From Coriobacteriaceae bacterium (lineage in GTDB: Bacteria > Actinomycetota > Coriobacteriia > Coriobacteriales > Coriobacteriaceae), in contig SUUG01000020.1 of NCBI GenBank assembly GCA_015062655.1, forward strand, positions 1-64,000: a stretch of 64,000 nucleotides of DNA. Direction: 5' to 3'. Made by a program: the position numbers and the translations under genes. The notes below the pieces were generated by a model. It had not been told where the DNA came from, did no database searches, and saw only the letters and a list, made by a program, of their open reading frames with translations. This document shows, in pieces, positions 9,092-17,895 of this stretch; positions within the stretch are counted from its first letter, which is position 1, and every line of letters starts with the position of its first letter.

Positions 9092-9160
9092 CATGAAAGA
9101 GCAGGATGATGGCGGTTTTTAACCATCGATGGTCATAGGCGCGCGCACTGCTCTTTCGTG
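9092..9160. repeat. 13-bp inverted repeat
   Basis: CATGAAAGAGCAG (9092-9104) pairs with CTGCTCTTTCGTG (9148-9160) with one G-U wobble, enclosing a 43-nt loop in which ATGATGG can pair with CCATCGAT. Purpose unknown. Confidence 0.5.
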
Positions 9161-9385
9161 TTTCAAAGGCAAACGGGTCGCCCCTCCACACCCTCCCCAC
9201 GGACCCGGCACAGACGCAACGCAAAGCGCGCACGGGTGCGGCGCCAAGGTTCGCCGCCCGCGCCGCCCTGCCGTCCTGCCGCCCGCTCCCTCCCACCCCG
9301 CCATGCCCCGCCGTCGCCGGCGTGTGGCGCGTGCGCATCGAACGTGCGAGAATGCCGGTTGAGCATTTTCGCCAAGGAGGTTTTC

Positions 9386-9538
9386 ATGAGCGAGCACAAC
9401 GATGCCCCGGTCCCCGCACCCGTCGACGCCGCGGCGGCCGGCGATGCCGCCGGGCTCATCGACTACGCCGCCGACGTCATGGCGCTCATGGACCGCCTGC
9501 GCGCCGACTGGGGCGTCGTCTACCCCGAGGAGCGCTAG
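9386..9538 (+). CDS. Small acidic protein (50 aa), unknown function
   Basis: An in-frame ATG with an excellent ribosome site (AAGGAGG, 6 bases upstream) opens a 50-residue ORF that the track shows only as part of a longer frame. The product has an Ala/Pro/Asp-rich N-terminus followed by a probable helix (LIDYAADVMALMDRLRADWG). It stops 6 bases before the Nudix-Vsr gene, whose likely ribosome site overlaps this gene's end. The two are therefore probably translationally coupled. I recognise no family. It may be a leader peptide or a small partner protein. Confidence 0.6.
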   Translation: MSEHNDAPVPAPVDAAAAGDAAGLIDYAADVMALMDRLRADWGVVYPEER

Positions 9539-9544
9539 GGCCCC

Positions 9545-10360
9545 ATGAAGACGGTGCATGTGGCCGCGGGCGTGATCTGCCGCGGCGATGAGGTCCTCGC
9601 GGCGCAGCGGGGCTACGGCCCCATGGCGGGGCTCTGGGAGTTTCCCGGCGGCAAGCTGGAGCGCCATGAGACGGCGGAGAAGGCCTGCCGGCGCGAGCTC
9701 CTGGAGGAGCTCGGCGTGGCGGTGACCGACCTGCGCTCCTGCTACACCGTCGAGCACGACTACGAGGACTTCCACCTCTCGATGGAGTGCTTCCTGTGCG
9801 AGCTGGCCGACCCCGCCGCCGAGCCCGTGCGCACCGACCGGCAGCGCGATCTTCGCTGGGTGCCGCGGCGCGACCTCATGGACCTCGCCTGGATGGAGGC
9901 GGATGTGGAGTTCGTCCGGCACCTTGCCGAGGGGGATGACCTCGTGCGGCGTCGCAGCGCGATCCGCCGCTCCATGAAGGGGAACACGCGGTCGAACACC
10001 AAGCCGGAGCTGCTCGTGCGCCAGCGGCTGCGGGCGGCGGGGCTCACCGGGTACCGCCTGCAGTGGAAGAAGGCTCCGGGGCGCCCGGACATCGCCTTCC
10101 CGGGGCGGCGCGTGGCGATCTTCGTGAACGGCTGCTTCTGGCACCGCTGCCCGCATTGCGAGCCGCGGGTGCCCAAGCGCAACACGGCCTTCTGGGAGGC
10201 GAAGTTCGCCCGCAACCGGGAGCGCGACGCCCGGGCCCTCGCTGAGCTCGCCGACCTGGGCTGGGAGGCGATCGTCATCTGGGAGTGCGAGCTCAAGCGC
10301 GACCGCATCGACGAGACGATGGAGCGCGTGATCGAGCGGGTGCGCGCGGCCGGGGCCTGA
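9545..10360 (+). CDS. Nudix (MutT-like) hydrolase fused to Vsr mismatch endonuclease
   Basis: One uninterrupted 271-residue frame joins two DNA-maintenance domains. Residues about 1-130 are a Nudix hydrolase with a complete box (GGKLERHETAEKACRRELLEELG), typical of 8-oxo-dGTP diphosphatases. Residues about 140-268 match very short patch repair endonuclease: KGNTRSNTKPELLVRQRL, GRPDIAFP (catalytic Asp), IFVNGCFWHRC (His and zinc ligands) and VIWECELK (zinc Cys). Vsr nicks T:G mismatches created by deamination of methylcytosine. No cytosine methyltransferase lies next to it, although vsr usually accompanies one. MutT sanitises oxidised dGTP, so the fusion links two anti-mutagenic activities. 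Confidence 0.88.
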   Translation: MKTVHVAAGVICRGDEVLAAQRGYGPMAGLWEFPGGKLERHETAEKACRRELLEELGVAVTDLRSCYTVEHDYEDFHLSMECFLCELADPAAEPVRTDRQRDLRWVPRRDLMDLAWMEADVEFVRHLAEGDDLVRRRSAIRRSMKGNTRSNTKPELLVRQRLRAAGLTGYRLQWKKAPGRPDIAFPGRRVAIFVNGCFWHRCPHCEPRVPKRNTAFWEAKFARNRERDARALAELADLGWEAIVIWECELKRDRIDETMERVIERVRAAGA

Positions 10361-10525
10361 GGCCGGTCTCGGCCCGCTCCCGCAACCTTACAAAAGCGCA
10401 AGCTCCCGGTAAGCTAAATCGATGGCGGCCCCCAGCGCCTCCTGCCACCATATGATGCGACGACGTTCCATACGGCCCGATCGGCGCTCCCGCCCGCATC
10501 GCGGCCCGCACGCAAGGAGGTTCCC

Positions 10526-11305
10526 ATGCCAGTTGCCGAGCGCCCCGTGCTTGAGGTGCAGCATATCGAGAAGGTCTTCGGCGCCCGGGGCAATGTCACC
10601 CGCGCCCTGTCAGACGTGTCGTTCAGCATCGGCCGCGGCGAGTTCGTGGCGATCATGGGTCCGTCGGGCTCGGGCAAGTCGACGCTTCTCAACTGCGTCT
10701 CCACCATCGACAACGTCACGAGCGGCAAGGTGCTCGTGAACGGCGCCGACGTCACGTCGCTCAAGTCCGAGAAGCTCACGCGCTTCCGCCGCGAGCAGCT
10801 GGGCTTCATCTTCCAGGACTCCAACCTGCTCGACACCCTCACGGCCCGTGAGAACATCGCCCTGCCGCTCACGATCGCCCGCACGCCGGCCCGCGAGGTG
10901 CTCGCCCGCGTGGACGCCGTGGCCGCGCGCCTCTCCATCGCCGAGACGCTCGACCGCTACCCCTACCAGCTCTCCGGCGGCCAGCAGCAGCGCGTGGCCG
11001 CCGCCCGCGCGCTCGTCACGAACCCGGCCATCATCATGGCAGACGAGCCCACGGGCGCGCTCGATTCCAAGAACGCCCGCCTGCTGCTCGAGAGCCTCGA
11101 GACCCTGAACGAGCGCGATCTCGCAACGGTCCTCATGGTCACGCACGACAGCTTCGCGGCGAGCTACACCTCGCGCGTCCTGTTCATCCGCGACGGCCGC
11201 CTCTTCACCGAGCTCCGCCGCGGCGATCAGTCGCGCCGCGCCTTCTTCGACCGCATCATGGAGGTCGTGGCGATGATGGGCGGTGAGGGTGCCGATGCTC
11301 TGTAA
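10526..11305 (+). CDS. ABC transporter ATP-binding protein, BceA/MacB-like
   Basis: The 259-residue ATPase has Walker [10 protein letters not shown] (about 46), Q-loop FQDSNLL, signature LSGGQQQR and Walker [13 protein letters not shown]. This is the pattern of the BceA/MacB/LolD family that works with FtsX-like permeases, and the next gene encodes one. ATG 10526 has AAGGAGG seven bases upstream. By family, such modules give resistance to bacitracin-like peptide antibiotics or sense them. The usual bceRS two-component pair is absent on both sides. Confidence 0.9.
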   Translation: MPVAERPVLEVQHIEKVFGARGNVTRALSDVSFSIGRGEFVAIMGPSGSGKSTLLNCVSTIDNVTSGKVLVNGADVTSLKSEKLTRFRREQLGFIFQDSNLLDTLTARENIALPLTIARTPAREVLARVDAVAARLSIAETLDRYPYQLSGGQQQRVAAARALVTNPAIIMADEPTGALDSKNARLLLESLETLNERDLATVLMVTHDSFAASYTSRVLFIRDGRLFTELRRGDQSRRAFFDRIMEVVAMMGGEGADAL

Positions 11306-13448
11306 GCTCGCTTGGGGCAACGTGCGCCGCGCTGGTCGCGACTACCTCGTGTACCTGCTCACACTCACGCTCGCCGTCATCATGTTCTATGCGTTCAACA
11401 CCATCTCGGTGCAGATCGACTACGCGGGGATCGGCAACGAGGGGCTCGGGTCCCTCTTGGGCACCCTGATCGGCGGCGTCACGGTGTTCCTGGCGCTCGT
11501 CATGGGCTTCCTCATGGTCTACGCGAACAACTTCATTATGAAGCGCCGCAAGAAGGAATTCGGCCTCTACCTCGTGCTCGGTATGGGGCGCGGCCAGGTC
11601 GCGCGGATCATGGCGCTCGAGACGCTCATTGTGTCCGGCGCGGCCCTGGTGCTCGGACTCGTCCTCGGCGTCGGCTTCTCGCAGCTCATGGTCTTCTTCA
11701 CGGCCGCGCTGTTCAAGACGCAGATCGCGGACTTCCACTTCTTCTTCTCGATGACCGCTTTCGCCATGACGGTCACCTGCCTGGTGGCGACCTTCCTGGT
11801 CACGCTCGTCTTCAACCTGCGCGCGGTGGCGCGGGCCAAGATCGTGGACCTCATGGGCGCCGGCCGGGCCAACGAGGCCATCCGGACGCGGAACCCCTGG
11901 ATCGCCGCGGCGGTCTTTTTTGTCGGCGCGGTGCTCGTGGGCGTGTCCTACGCGCGTCTGCTGGCCGACGGACTGCCCATCAGCGGCTCGTCGGAAGCCG
12001 GGGGCGCCTTCCTCATCACGACGGTCATGGTGGTGGTCGGCACGATCCTGCTGTTCTTCGGGCTCTCCGGTTTCCTGCTGCGTGTTTTGGCCTTCGCGCG
12101 CTCGCTGTACTGGCGCGGGCTCAACATGTTCACCCTGCGGCAGCTCGCCGCGAAGGTGAACACCGTGTCCTTCTCCATGGCGGTCATCACGATGGTGCTC
12201 TTCCTCGCCATCACGTCGGTGACCGGCGGCATGTCCATCGTCGATGCGATGAACAGCGGCGTCGAGCAGTCGACGCCCGCCGATTTCAGCCTGACGGCCA
12301 TGTACGCGGGCAACCGCGTCTCGGATGAGGAGGCCAGGTCGGGAGAGGGCGATTGGGCCCGCGTGCGGGTGCCCTACGACATCGCGGCGAATGCGGTGGA
12401 CGAGAGCGGCGCCCCGCTCGACCTTAACGAGGTGGCCGGGAGCACCGTGCAGCTGAACTCCTTCGCGGCGGTGAGCGAGGGCTCGGACACCCCGATCGTT
12501 TCCTACAGCACCCTGCTCGCAGCGACGGGCCTCTCCATGCCCCCCGGCATGGAGCAGGCCAATCCCGTGACGATGGGTCTGCCGTTCATCCGCGAGAGCG
12601 AGTTCAACGCGTACTTGGCGTTTCGCGGGCTTGATCCGATCGACCTCGGGGAGGACGGCTACCTGATCATCTCCGATATGGGCGAGAGCGTGGCGCGTGT
12701 GTACCACGAGATGATGTCGCGCGATCTGCCCCTCACGGTGGGCTCCCGCGAGCTGTCGCCCGTTACCTCCGACCTCGCCAACGAGGGCGTGCCGCTGGCG
12801 AACGCGCAGCCCTCGAACGCGGGCTCCCTCGTCGTGCCCGATCGCGTGATCGACGAGCTCGGGCTTCCGGTTGACACCAGCTACCTGCTGGTGAATTACG
12901 CGCCGGGCGTCTCTTCCGAGGAGGGGGACGCGTTCATGGAGCAGCTCGAGACAGACCGTTGGATCGATGGGGAGGACGGCAAGCACATCGTCTCCCTCAT
13001 GGTGGGGACAACCAAGGCGGACGTGTACGAGTCGATGAACAGCATGAACGGTATGGTGAGCTACCTGGCGATCTACATTGGGTTCGTGCTCGTGGTGGCG
13101 TGCGCCGCGATCCTCGCGATCCAGCAGCTCTCGGGCGTGTCCGATGCGGGCGCGAGCTGTCGCGTGCTCTCCGAGCTCGGGACCCCGCGGCGCCAGATCA
13201 TGCGCTCGGTGCTGGCGCAGCAGGCGATCTTCTTCATGTTCCCCTTGGCTGTGGGTCTGGCGCACTCGTTCGTCGCGCTTCGCGTGGTCATCGACATAGT
13301 GCAGCTGTTCGGCGGCGTCTCCATCGCCGGCATGGCGGGGTTCGCGGTCCTGATCTTCGTGGTGGCGTATGGCGGGTACTTCCTGGCGACGTATCTGATG
13401 AGCAAATCCATCGTGCGCGATGCGATTCGCGTGCGCCATGCCGTGTAG
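11295..13448 (+). CDS. FtsX-like ABC permease, BceB-type
   Basis: The 717-residue membrane protein starts [17 protein letters not shown], typical of BceB-type permeases. ATG 11295 is preferred because GGTGAGGG sits five bases upstream; GTG 11283 is the alternative. It overlaps the ATPase gene by 11 bases. Predicted layout: one N-terminal helix, a helix group (about residues 50-300), a large extracytoplasmic domain (about 320-570, the usual sensor position) and three C-terminal helices. A long perfect terminator follows, closing a two-gene operon. Substrate is unknown; antimicrobial-peptide detoxification is the family inference. Confidence 0.88.
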   Translation: MLCKLAWGNVRRAGRDYLVYLLTLTLAVIMFYAFNTISVQIDYAGIGNEGLGSLLGTLIGGVTVFLALVMGFLMVYANNFIMKRRKKEFGLYLVLGMGRGQVARIMALETLIVSGAALVLGLVLGVGFSQLMVFFTAALFKTQIADFHFFFSMTAFAMTVTCLVATFLVTLVFNLRAVARAKIVDLMGAGRANEAIRTRNPWIAAAVFFVGAVLVGVSYARLLADGLPISGSSEAGGAFLITTVMVVVGTILLFFGLSGFLLRVLAFARSLYWRGLNMFTLRQLAAKVNTVSFSMAVITMVLFLAITSVTGGMSIVDAMNSGVEQSTPADFSLTAMYAGNRVSDEEARSGEGDWARVRVPYDIAANAVDESGAPLDLNEVAGSTVQLNSFAAVSEGSDTPIVSYSTLLAATGLSMPPGMEQANPVTMGLPFIRESEFNAYLAFRGLDPIDLGEDGYLIISDMGESVARVYHEMMSRDLPLTVGSRELSPVTSDLANEGVPLANAQPSNAGSLVVPDRVIDELGLPVDTSYLLVNYAPGVSSEEGDAFMEQLETDRWIDGEDGKHIVSLMVGTTKADVYESMNSMNGMVSYLAIYIGFVLVVACAAILAIQQLSGVSDAGASCRVLSELGTPRRQIMRSVLAQQAIFFMFPLAVGLAHSFVALRVVIDIVQLFGGVSIAGMAGFAVLIFVVAYGGYFLATYLMSKSIVRDAIRVRHAV

Positions 13449-13473
13449 CCCTGGTTTTTGACCTGCGCATCCT

Positions 13474-13521
13474 GCGGGCGCCCCCTCGGAAGCCGTTTCG
13501 AGGGGGCGCCCGCCCGTTTTT
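13474..13521 (+). terminator. Strong intrinsic terminator after bceAB-like operon
   Basis: GCGGGCGCCCCCTCG pairs with CGAGGGGGCGCCCGC (15-bp perfect stem) and is followed by CCGTTTTT. Confidence 0.9.
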
Positions 13522-13555
13522 GGCGCCTGAGAGCGCCCGGCGGGCCCTCGTTTCG

Positions 13556-13732
13556 GGCAACCTGGTTAAAAATGGCTAAAATGCACGATGGCGTTGCCGT
13601 GCATGATGGTTTCAGCGCCTGTTTTGGCCCTGCTCTGAAGTGATTGAATACATATAAATAGTCACAAGGGGCTTCGGTGGCATGGAACGGCGTTTTGAAA
13701 AGTGCATTTTCGCCATTTTTAACCAGGTTGCC
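13556..13732. repeat. Long inverted repeat (30-bp arms), MITE-like
   Basis: A 30-base arm (13556-13585, beginning GGCAACCTGGTTAAAAATGG) recurs as its reverse complement at 13703-13732 with a single mismatch. The 177-bp element sits in a non-coding gap and encodes nothing obvious inside. It resembles a miniature inverted-repeat element or a very long RNA hairpin. Confidence 0.75.
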
Positions 13733-14112
13733 GGCAGCGCGTCCCGCTGAAGCAGGACCCGTTAAAAACGAATAAACTATCACGTGAAATCTTACATTTG
13801 TATTCAAAAAATCAAATATCGTTCTAAAGACACAGGAAAGCGGCGTTCGCAACGGCCATCCGGCCCGGTACACACATGGGGTACGTGAGGGCGCAGCATG
13901 AGCTTCGTCAAGAAATTCCGTTGAGAACTCGGCGAACGGTACCAGAATTAATGTTAGCTTATGGTATCATTTTTCCGCAGATTACTGTCGGCATGAGGCT
14001 GAGCGCCGTTCACGCGGCGGACATCCACGCACATCCATGCCGGTACGACTCAACAGCGGAGCACGGGACCCCGTGAGCCGCACCTTAGCGACGCAAGGAG
14101 CGTGGTTACAGA
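13733..14112. other. Leader and promoter region of pflB
   Basis: This 380-base gene-free stretch is AT-richer than its surroundings. It carries a CACGTG site (about 13792) and an extended -10 box; otherwise nothing was recognised. The ORF at 13876 (66 aa) has no ribosome site and no recognisable product. Confidence 0.5.
13962..13970 (+). promoter_or_regulatory. Extended -10 promoter element upstream of pflB
   Basis: TGGTATCAT matches the TGn-TATAAT extended -10 form; no good -35 is present. It predicts a 5' leader of about 140 bases for pflB. Confidence 0.4.
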
Positions 14113-16230
14113 ATGCAGCAGGCATGGGACGGTTTCGAGGGCGGCAACTGGCAGCAAGAGGTTGACGTCCGAGACTTCATCCAGAAGAACTACACCCCCT
14201 ACGAGGGGGATGACTCCTTCCTCGCAGGCCCCACGGAGCGCACGCAGGATCTCTGGGGCCAGGTGCTCGACCTGCTCCTCAAGGAGCGCGAGCAGGGCGG
14301 CGTCCTCGATATGGACACCAAGACGGTCACCAGCATCACGAGCCACCCGGCGGGCTACATCGACAACGAGCACCCCGATAAGGAGACCATCGTCGGTCTC
14401 CAGACCGAGAAGCCCCTGAAGCGCGCCCTGCACGTGAACGGCGGCATCCGCATCTCGGTGCAGGCCGCGCAGCAGCACGGCTACAAGATCGACGACGAGG
14501 TCGTCGAGAACTACACCTACCGCCGCAAGACCCACAACGCCGGCGTCTTCGACGTGTACACCGACGAGATGCGCGCCTGCCGCTCGGCCCACATCATCAC
14601 CGGCCTGCCCGACGGCTACGGTCGCGGCCGCATCATCGGCGACTACCGTCGCGTGGCGCTCTACGGCGTGGACGCGCTCATCGAGGACAAGAAGGCCCAG
14701 AAGGCCTCCACGCCCGTCATCATGACCGAGGAGAACATCCGCGACCGTGAGGAGCTCCAGGAGCAGATCCGCGCGCTCGGCGAGCTCAAGACGATGGCCG
14801 ACTTCTACGGCTACGACATCTCCGCCCCGGCGACCAACACGCAGGAGGCCATCCAGTGGATGTACTTCGCGTACCTCGCCGCCGTCAAGGAGCAAAACGG
14901 CGCCGCCATGTCCATCGGCCGCACGAGCACCTTCATCGACATCTACGCTGAGCGCGACCTCGCCCGCGGCACCTTCACCGAGGAGCAGATCCAGGAGTTC
15001 GTGGACCACTTCATCATGAAGCTCCGCATGGTCAAGTTCGCGCGCACCCCTGAGTACCAGGCGCTGTTCACCGGCGATCCGCAGTGGGTCACCGAGTCCA
15101 TCGGCGGCATGGGCGTCGACGGCCGCACCCTCGTCACCAAGACGAGCTTCCGCTACCTGCACACGCTCGAGAACATGGGCACCTCGCCGGAGCCCAACCT
15201 GACCGTGCTGTGGAGCACCAAGCTGCCCCAGAACTTCAAGGAGTTCTGCGCCAAGACCTCGATCGCGAGCTCGTCGATCCAGTACGAGAACGACGACCTC
15301 ATGCGCGTCTACCACGGCGACGACTACGCGATCGCCTGCTGCGTGTCCTCGATGCGCGTGGGCAAGGAGATGCAGTTCTTCGGCGCCCGCGCGAACCTGG
15401 CCAAGTGCCTGCTCTACGCGCTCAACGGCGGCGTGGACGAGGTCTCCAAGAAGCAGATCGGACCGCGCTACCGCGTGGTCGAGGGCGACACCCTCGAGTT
15501 CGACGACGTCATGGAGAAGTACGAGGACATGATGAAGTGGCTGGCGGGCGTGTACGTCAACTCGCTCAACATCATCCACTACATGCATGACAAGTACTGC
15601 TACGAGCGCATCCAGATGGCGCTCCACGACAAGGACGTGCACCGCTGGTTCGCCACGGGCATCGCCGGCCTCTCCGTCGTGGCCGACTCGCTCTCCGCGA
15701 TCAAGTACGCCAAGGTGCATCCGGTCCGCGACGAGGACGGCGTCATCGTCGACTTCGACATCGAGGGCGACTTCCCGAAGTACGGCAACGACGACGACCG
15801 CGTGGACTCCCTCGCGCACGACATCGTGCACCGCTTCATGGAGTTCATCCGCATGAACGACACCTACCGCAACTCCGTGCCCACCACCTCGGTGCTGACC
15901 ATCACCTCCAACGTGGTGTACGGCAAGAAGACCGGCGCCACGCCCGACGGCCGCGCGGCCGGCGTGCCGTTCGCCCCGGGCGCGAACCCCATGCACAAGC
16001 GGGACAGCCACGGCGCCATCGCCTCGCTGTCCTCCGTTTCCAAGCTGCCCTTCCGCGACGCGCAGGACGGCATCTCCAACACCTTCTCCATCGTGCCGGG
16101 CGCGCTCGGCAAGGATGGCGAGGTCATGTTCGACGAGATCGATCTCGATGACATCATCATCGAGAACCCGGTCGACTGCGCCTGCGCAGCCGACGCCTCC
16201 GCCCCCGAGGGCGCGGTGGACGGCGAGTAG
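14113..16230 (+). CDS. pflB: Formate C-acetyltransferase (pyruvate formate-lyase), lacking the glycyl-radical domain
   Basis: PFL splits pyruvate with CoA into acetyl-CoA and formate. The 705-residue product carries the active-site cysteine pair in [12 protein letters not shown] (Cys409-Cys410, equal to E. coli 418/419). Typical PFL is about 760 residues and ends with a glycyl-radical loop RVSGYAV. This protein instead stops after [12 protein letters not shown] plus an acidic tail ([17 protein letters not shown]), with no radical glycine. That domain is encoded by the next ORF, in the same frame, with only one TAG between. ATG 14113 has AAGGAG upstream. The protein should be inactive unless it pairs with the downstream product, which PflA would activate. 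Confidence 0.93.
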   Translation: MQQAWDGFEGGNWQQEVDVRDFIQKNYTPYEGDDSFLAGPTERTQDLWGQVLDLLLKEREQGGVLDMDTKTVTSITSHPAGYIDNEHPDKETIVGLQTEKPLKRALHVNGGIRISVQAAQQHGYKIDDEVVENYTYRRKTHNAGVFDVYTDEMRACRSAHIITGLPDGYGRGRIIGDYRRVALYGVDALIEDKKAQKASTPVIMTEENIRDREELQEQIRALGELKTMADFYGYDISAPATNTQEAIQWMYFAYLAAVKEQNGAAMSIGRTSTFIDIYAERDLARGTFTEEQIQEFVDHFIMKLRMVKFARTPEYQALFTGDPQWVTESIGGMGVDGRTLVTKTSFRYLHTLENMGTSPEPNLTVLWSTKLPQNFKEFCAKTSIASSSIQYENDDLMRVYHGDDYAIACCVSSMRVGKEMQFFGARANLAKCLLYALNGGVDEVSKKQIGPRYRVVEGDTLEFDDVMEKYEDMMKWLAGVYVNSLNIIHYMHDKYCYERIQMALHDKDVHRWFATGIAGLSVVADSLSAIKYAKVHPVRDEDGVIVDFDIEGDFPKYGNDDDRVDSLAHDIVHRFMEFIRMNDTYRNSVPTTSVLTITSNVVYGKKTGATPDGRAAGVPFAPGANPMHKRDSHGAIASLSSVSKLPFRDAQDGISNTFSIVPGALGKDGEVMFDEIDLDDIIIENPVDCACAADASAPEGAVDGE

Positions 16231-16311
16231 GCCACGGCTTTTACGGATCATGCGGGCCGGCGGCGCGGCAACAGGGCCGATGCCGCTGACCCCGACCACA
16301 AGGAGGAACCC

Positions 16312-16563
16312 ATGAAGGTCCAAGACGTACCCCAGGCTCAGGCCGACAACCTCGTCGGCATGCTCGACGCCTACGCCGAGCAGGGCGGCCACCATCTGAA
16401 CGTCAACGTGTTCAACCGTGACACGCTGCTCGACGCCCAGGAGCACCCCGAGAAGTACCCGCAGCTCACGATCCGCGTGTCGGGCTACGCGGTGAACTTC
16501 CACACGCTCACGCGCGAGCAGCAGGACGAGGTCATCGCCCGCACCTTCCATCACGAGATGTAG
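16312..16563 (+). CDS. grcA: Separate glycyl-radical domain of pyruvate formate-lyase (GrcA-like)
   Basis: This 83-residue protein equals the C-terminal domain of [33 protein letters not shown], then the radical loop RVSGYAVNF with Gly58, and the terminal EEVIARTF-type helix (here [12 protein letters not shown]). In E. coli, GrcA/YfiD is a spare part for oxygen-damaged PFL. Here PflB has no such domain of its own, so this protein is probably an obligate subunit. Its ATG has a near-perfect ribosome site (AAGGAGG). It lies in frame with pflB, 81 bases after its TAG, with no other stop between. A terminator follows. Confidence 0.93.
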   Translation: MKVQDVPQAQADNLVGMLDAYAEQGGHHLNVNVFNRDTLLDAQEHPEKYPQLTIRVSGYAVNFHTLTREQQDEVIARTFHHEM

Positions 16564-16589
16564 GCGCGCGCATCGCTTCAACCGCCTGC

Positions 16590-16633
16590 GAGCACCCCCT
16601 TGTCCCAAGAGGAAAAGGGGGTGCTCCTTTTGT
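16590..16633 (+). terminator. Terminator after grcA
   Basis: GAGCACCCCCTT pairs with AAGGGGGTGCTC (12-bp stem) and is followed by CTTTTGT. Confidence 0.9.
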
Positions 16634-16798
16634 ATGGAAATCTCATGCGTCAATACCGTTTGAACTCGTAAGAGAACCGTTCGACGAATGGGCTGCTAGG
16701 CGGGATTGAATATATCGGGGAGAATACCGCCCAGGCACCGTATGGGATGCCGTAAGCCCGGTGCCGGTGGGCACCGCCTGCGAGAAGAGGAGCTCTTC

Positions 16799-17857
16799 AT
16801 GAAGGGTTACGCGATGCTCAAGATCGGCGAGTCCGGTTGGATCGAGAAGGAGGTCCCCGCCTGCGGTCCGATGGACGCCATCGTCAAGCCGCTCGCCGTG
16901 GCGATCTGCACCTCCGACGTCCACACCCTGTGGGAGGGCGCGATCGGCGACCGTCACAACATGATCCTCGGCCATGAGGGCTGCGGCGAGGTTGTCGAGG
17001 TCGGCGAGCTCGTCAAGGACTTCAAGCCCGGCGACCGCGTGCTCGTGCCCGCCATCACGCCCGACTGGAACTCCCTCGAGGCCCAGGCCGGCTACTCCAT
17101 GCACTCCGGCGGCATGCTCGCGGGTTGGAAGTTCTCCAACTTCAAGGACGGCGTGTTCTCCGAGTTCTTCCATGTGAACGACGCGGACGGCAACCTCGCC
17201 CTGCTGCCCGACGGCATCGACCCCGTCGACGCCTGCATGCTCTCCGACATGGTGCCCACGGGCTTCCACGGCGTCGAGCTCGCCGACGTGCAGTTCGGCG
17301 ACACCGTGCTCGTGATCGGTATCGGCCCCGTGGGCCTCATGAGCGTGGCCGGCGCGGCCCTTCGCGGCGCCTCCCGCATCATCGCCGTGGGCACCCGTCC
17401 GAAGTGCGTCGAGGCCGCCCGCGGCTACGGCGCCACGGAGTTCATCTCCTACAAGGACGGCCCCATCGCCGAGCAGGTCCTCGCGCTGACCGATGGCAAA
17501 GGCGTCGACCGCGTGATCGTGGCCGGCGGCGGTTGCGACACCTTTGAGGACGCCGTGAAGGCGCTCAAGCCCGGCGGCAAGATCGGCAACGTCAACTATC
17601 TCGGCGACGGCGAGTTCGTCACGATCCCGCGCGTCGAGTGGGGCGTCGGCATGGGCCACAAGGACATCCGCGGCGGGCTCATGCCCGGCGGCCGCCTGCG
17701 CATGGAGAAGCTCGGTGCGCTCGTGGCTTCCGGCCGCCTGGACGTCTCGCCCCTCGCGAGCCACGTCTTCCACGGTTGGGACCACCTCGAGGAGGCGCTC
17801 TTCCTCATGCGCGACAAACCGGCCGACCTCATCAAGCCGGTCGTCGTGATCGATTAG
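16799..17857 (+). CDS. Zinc-dependent NADP(H) secondary alcohol dehydrogenase
   Basis: The 352-residue protein closely resembles the clostridial NADP-dependent isopropanol dehydrogenase. Shared blocks include MKGYAML, DRHNMILGHE, AGWKFSNFKDGVF and GKGVDRVIVAGGG. Catalytic zinc ligands are seen as Cys in AICTSD, His-Glu in GHE and Asp in LSDM. The Rossmann motif is GIGPVG, and TRP plus the later Tyr in RGYG fit NADP rather than NAD preference. ATG 16799 has AGAGGAG upstream; the longer frame start at 16706 is not needed. It would reduce ketones or aldehydes, reoxidising NADPH during fermentation. It has its own terminator. Confidence 0.9.
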   Translation: MKGYAMLKIGESGWIEKEVPACGPMDAIVKPLAVAICTSDVHTLWEGAIGDRHNMILGHEGCGEVVEVGELVKDFKPGDRVLVPAITPDWNSLEAQAGYSMHSGGMLAGWKFSNFKDGVFSEFFHVNDADGNLALLPDGIDPVDACMLSDMVPTGFHGVELADVQFGDTVLVIGIGPVGLMSVAGAALRGASRIIAVGTRPKCVEAARGYGATEFISYKDGPIAEQVLALTDGKGVDRVIVAGGGCDTFEDAVKALKPGGKIGNVNYLGDGEFVTIPRVEWGVGMGHKDIRGGLMPGGRLRMEKLGALVASGRLDVSPLASHVFHGWDHLEEALFLMRDKPADLIKPVVVID

Positions 17858-17895
17858 CACGCGTTCCCGGCGCGGCGGGTCCGCGCGGGGCATCG

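Larger units (their letters stand above)
8640..9385. other. Gene-free, hairpin-rich 746-base intergenic region
   Basis: No convincing protein gene was found on either strand. The region holds, in + order, GC-rich hairpins just after 8639, a minus-strand terminator (8707-8734), an 8-bp inverted repeat (8800-8807/8821-8828), the hairpin GCGACCGGGCGGTCGC (8838-8853), an 11-bp inverted repeat spanning 8863-8976, a 14-bp palindrome (9078-9091) and a 13-bp inverted repeat (9092-9160). The density of pairing elements, together with a terminator readable only from the minus strand, suggests an unannotated minus-strand transcript. Confidence 0.5.

Noticed and set aside
14113-16563. Frameshift or sequencing error explaining the split pflB
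   Set aside because: Both parts are in the same frame, so no frameshift is involved. The second gene has its own strong ribosome site and ATG, and the PflB tail is an acidic extension rather than broken PFL sequence. A single-base error creating the TAG remains possible but is less likely.
16706-16798. Upstream extension of the alcohol dehydrogenase frame
   Set aside because: The extra 31 residues have no homology, and ATG 16799 matches the family N-terminus (MKGYAML) with a good ribosome site.
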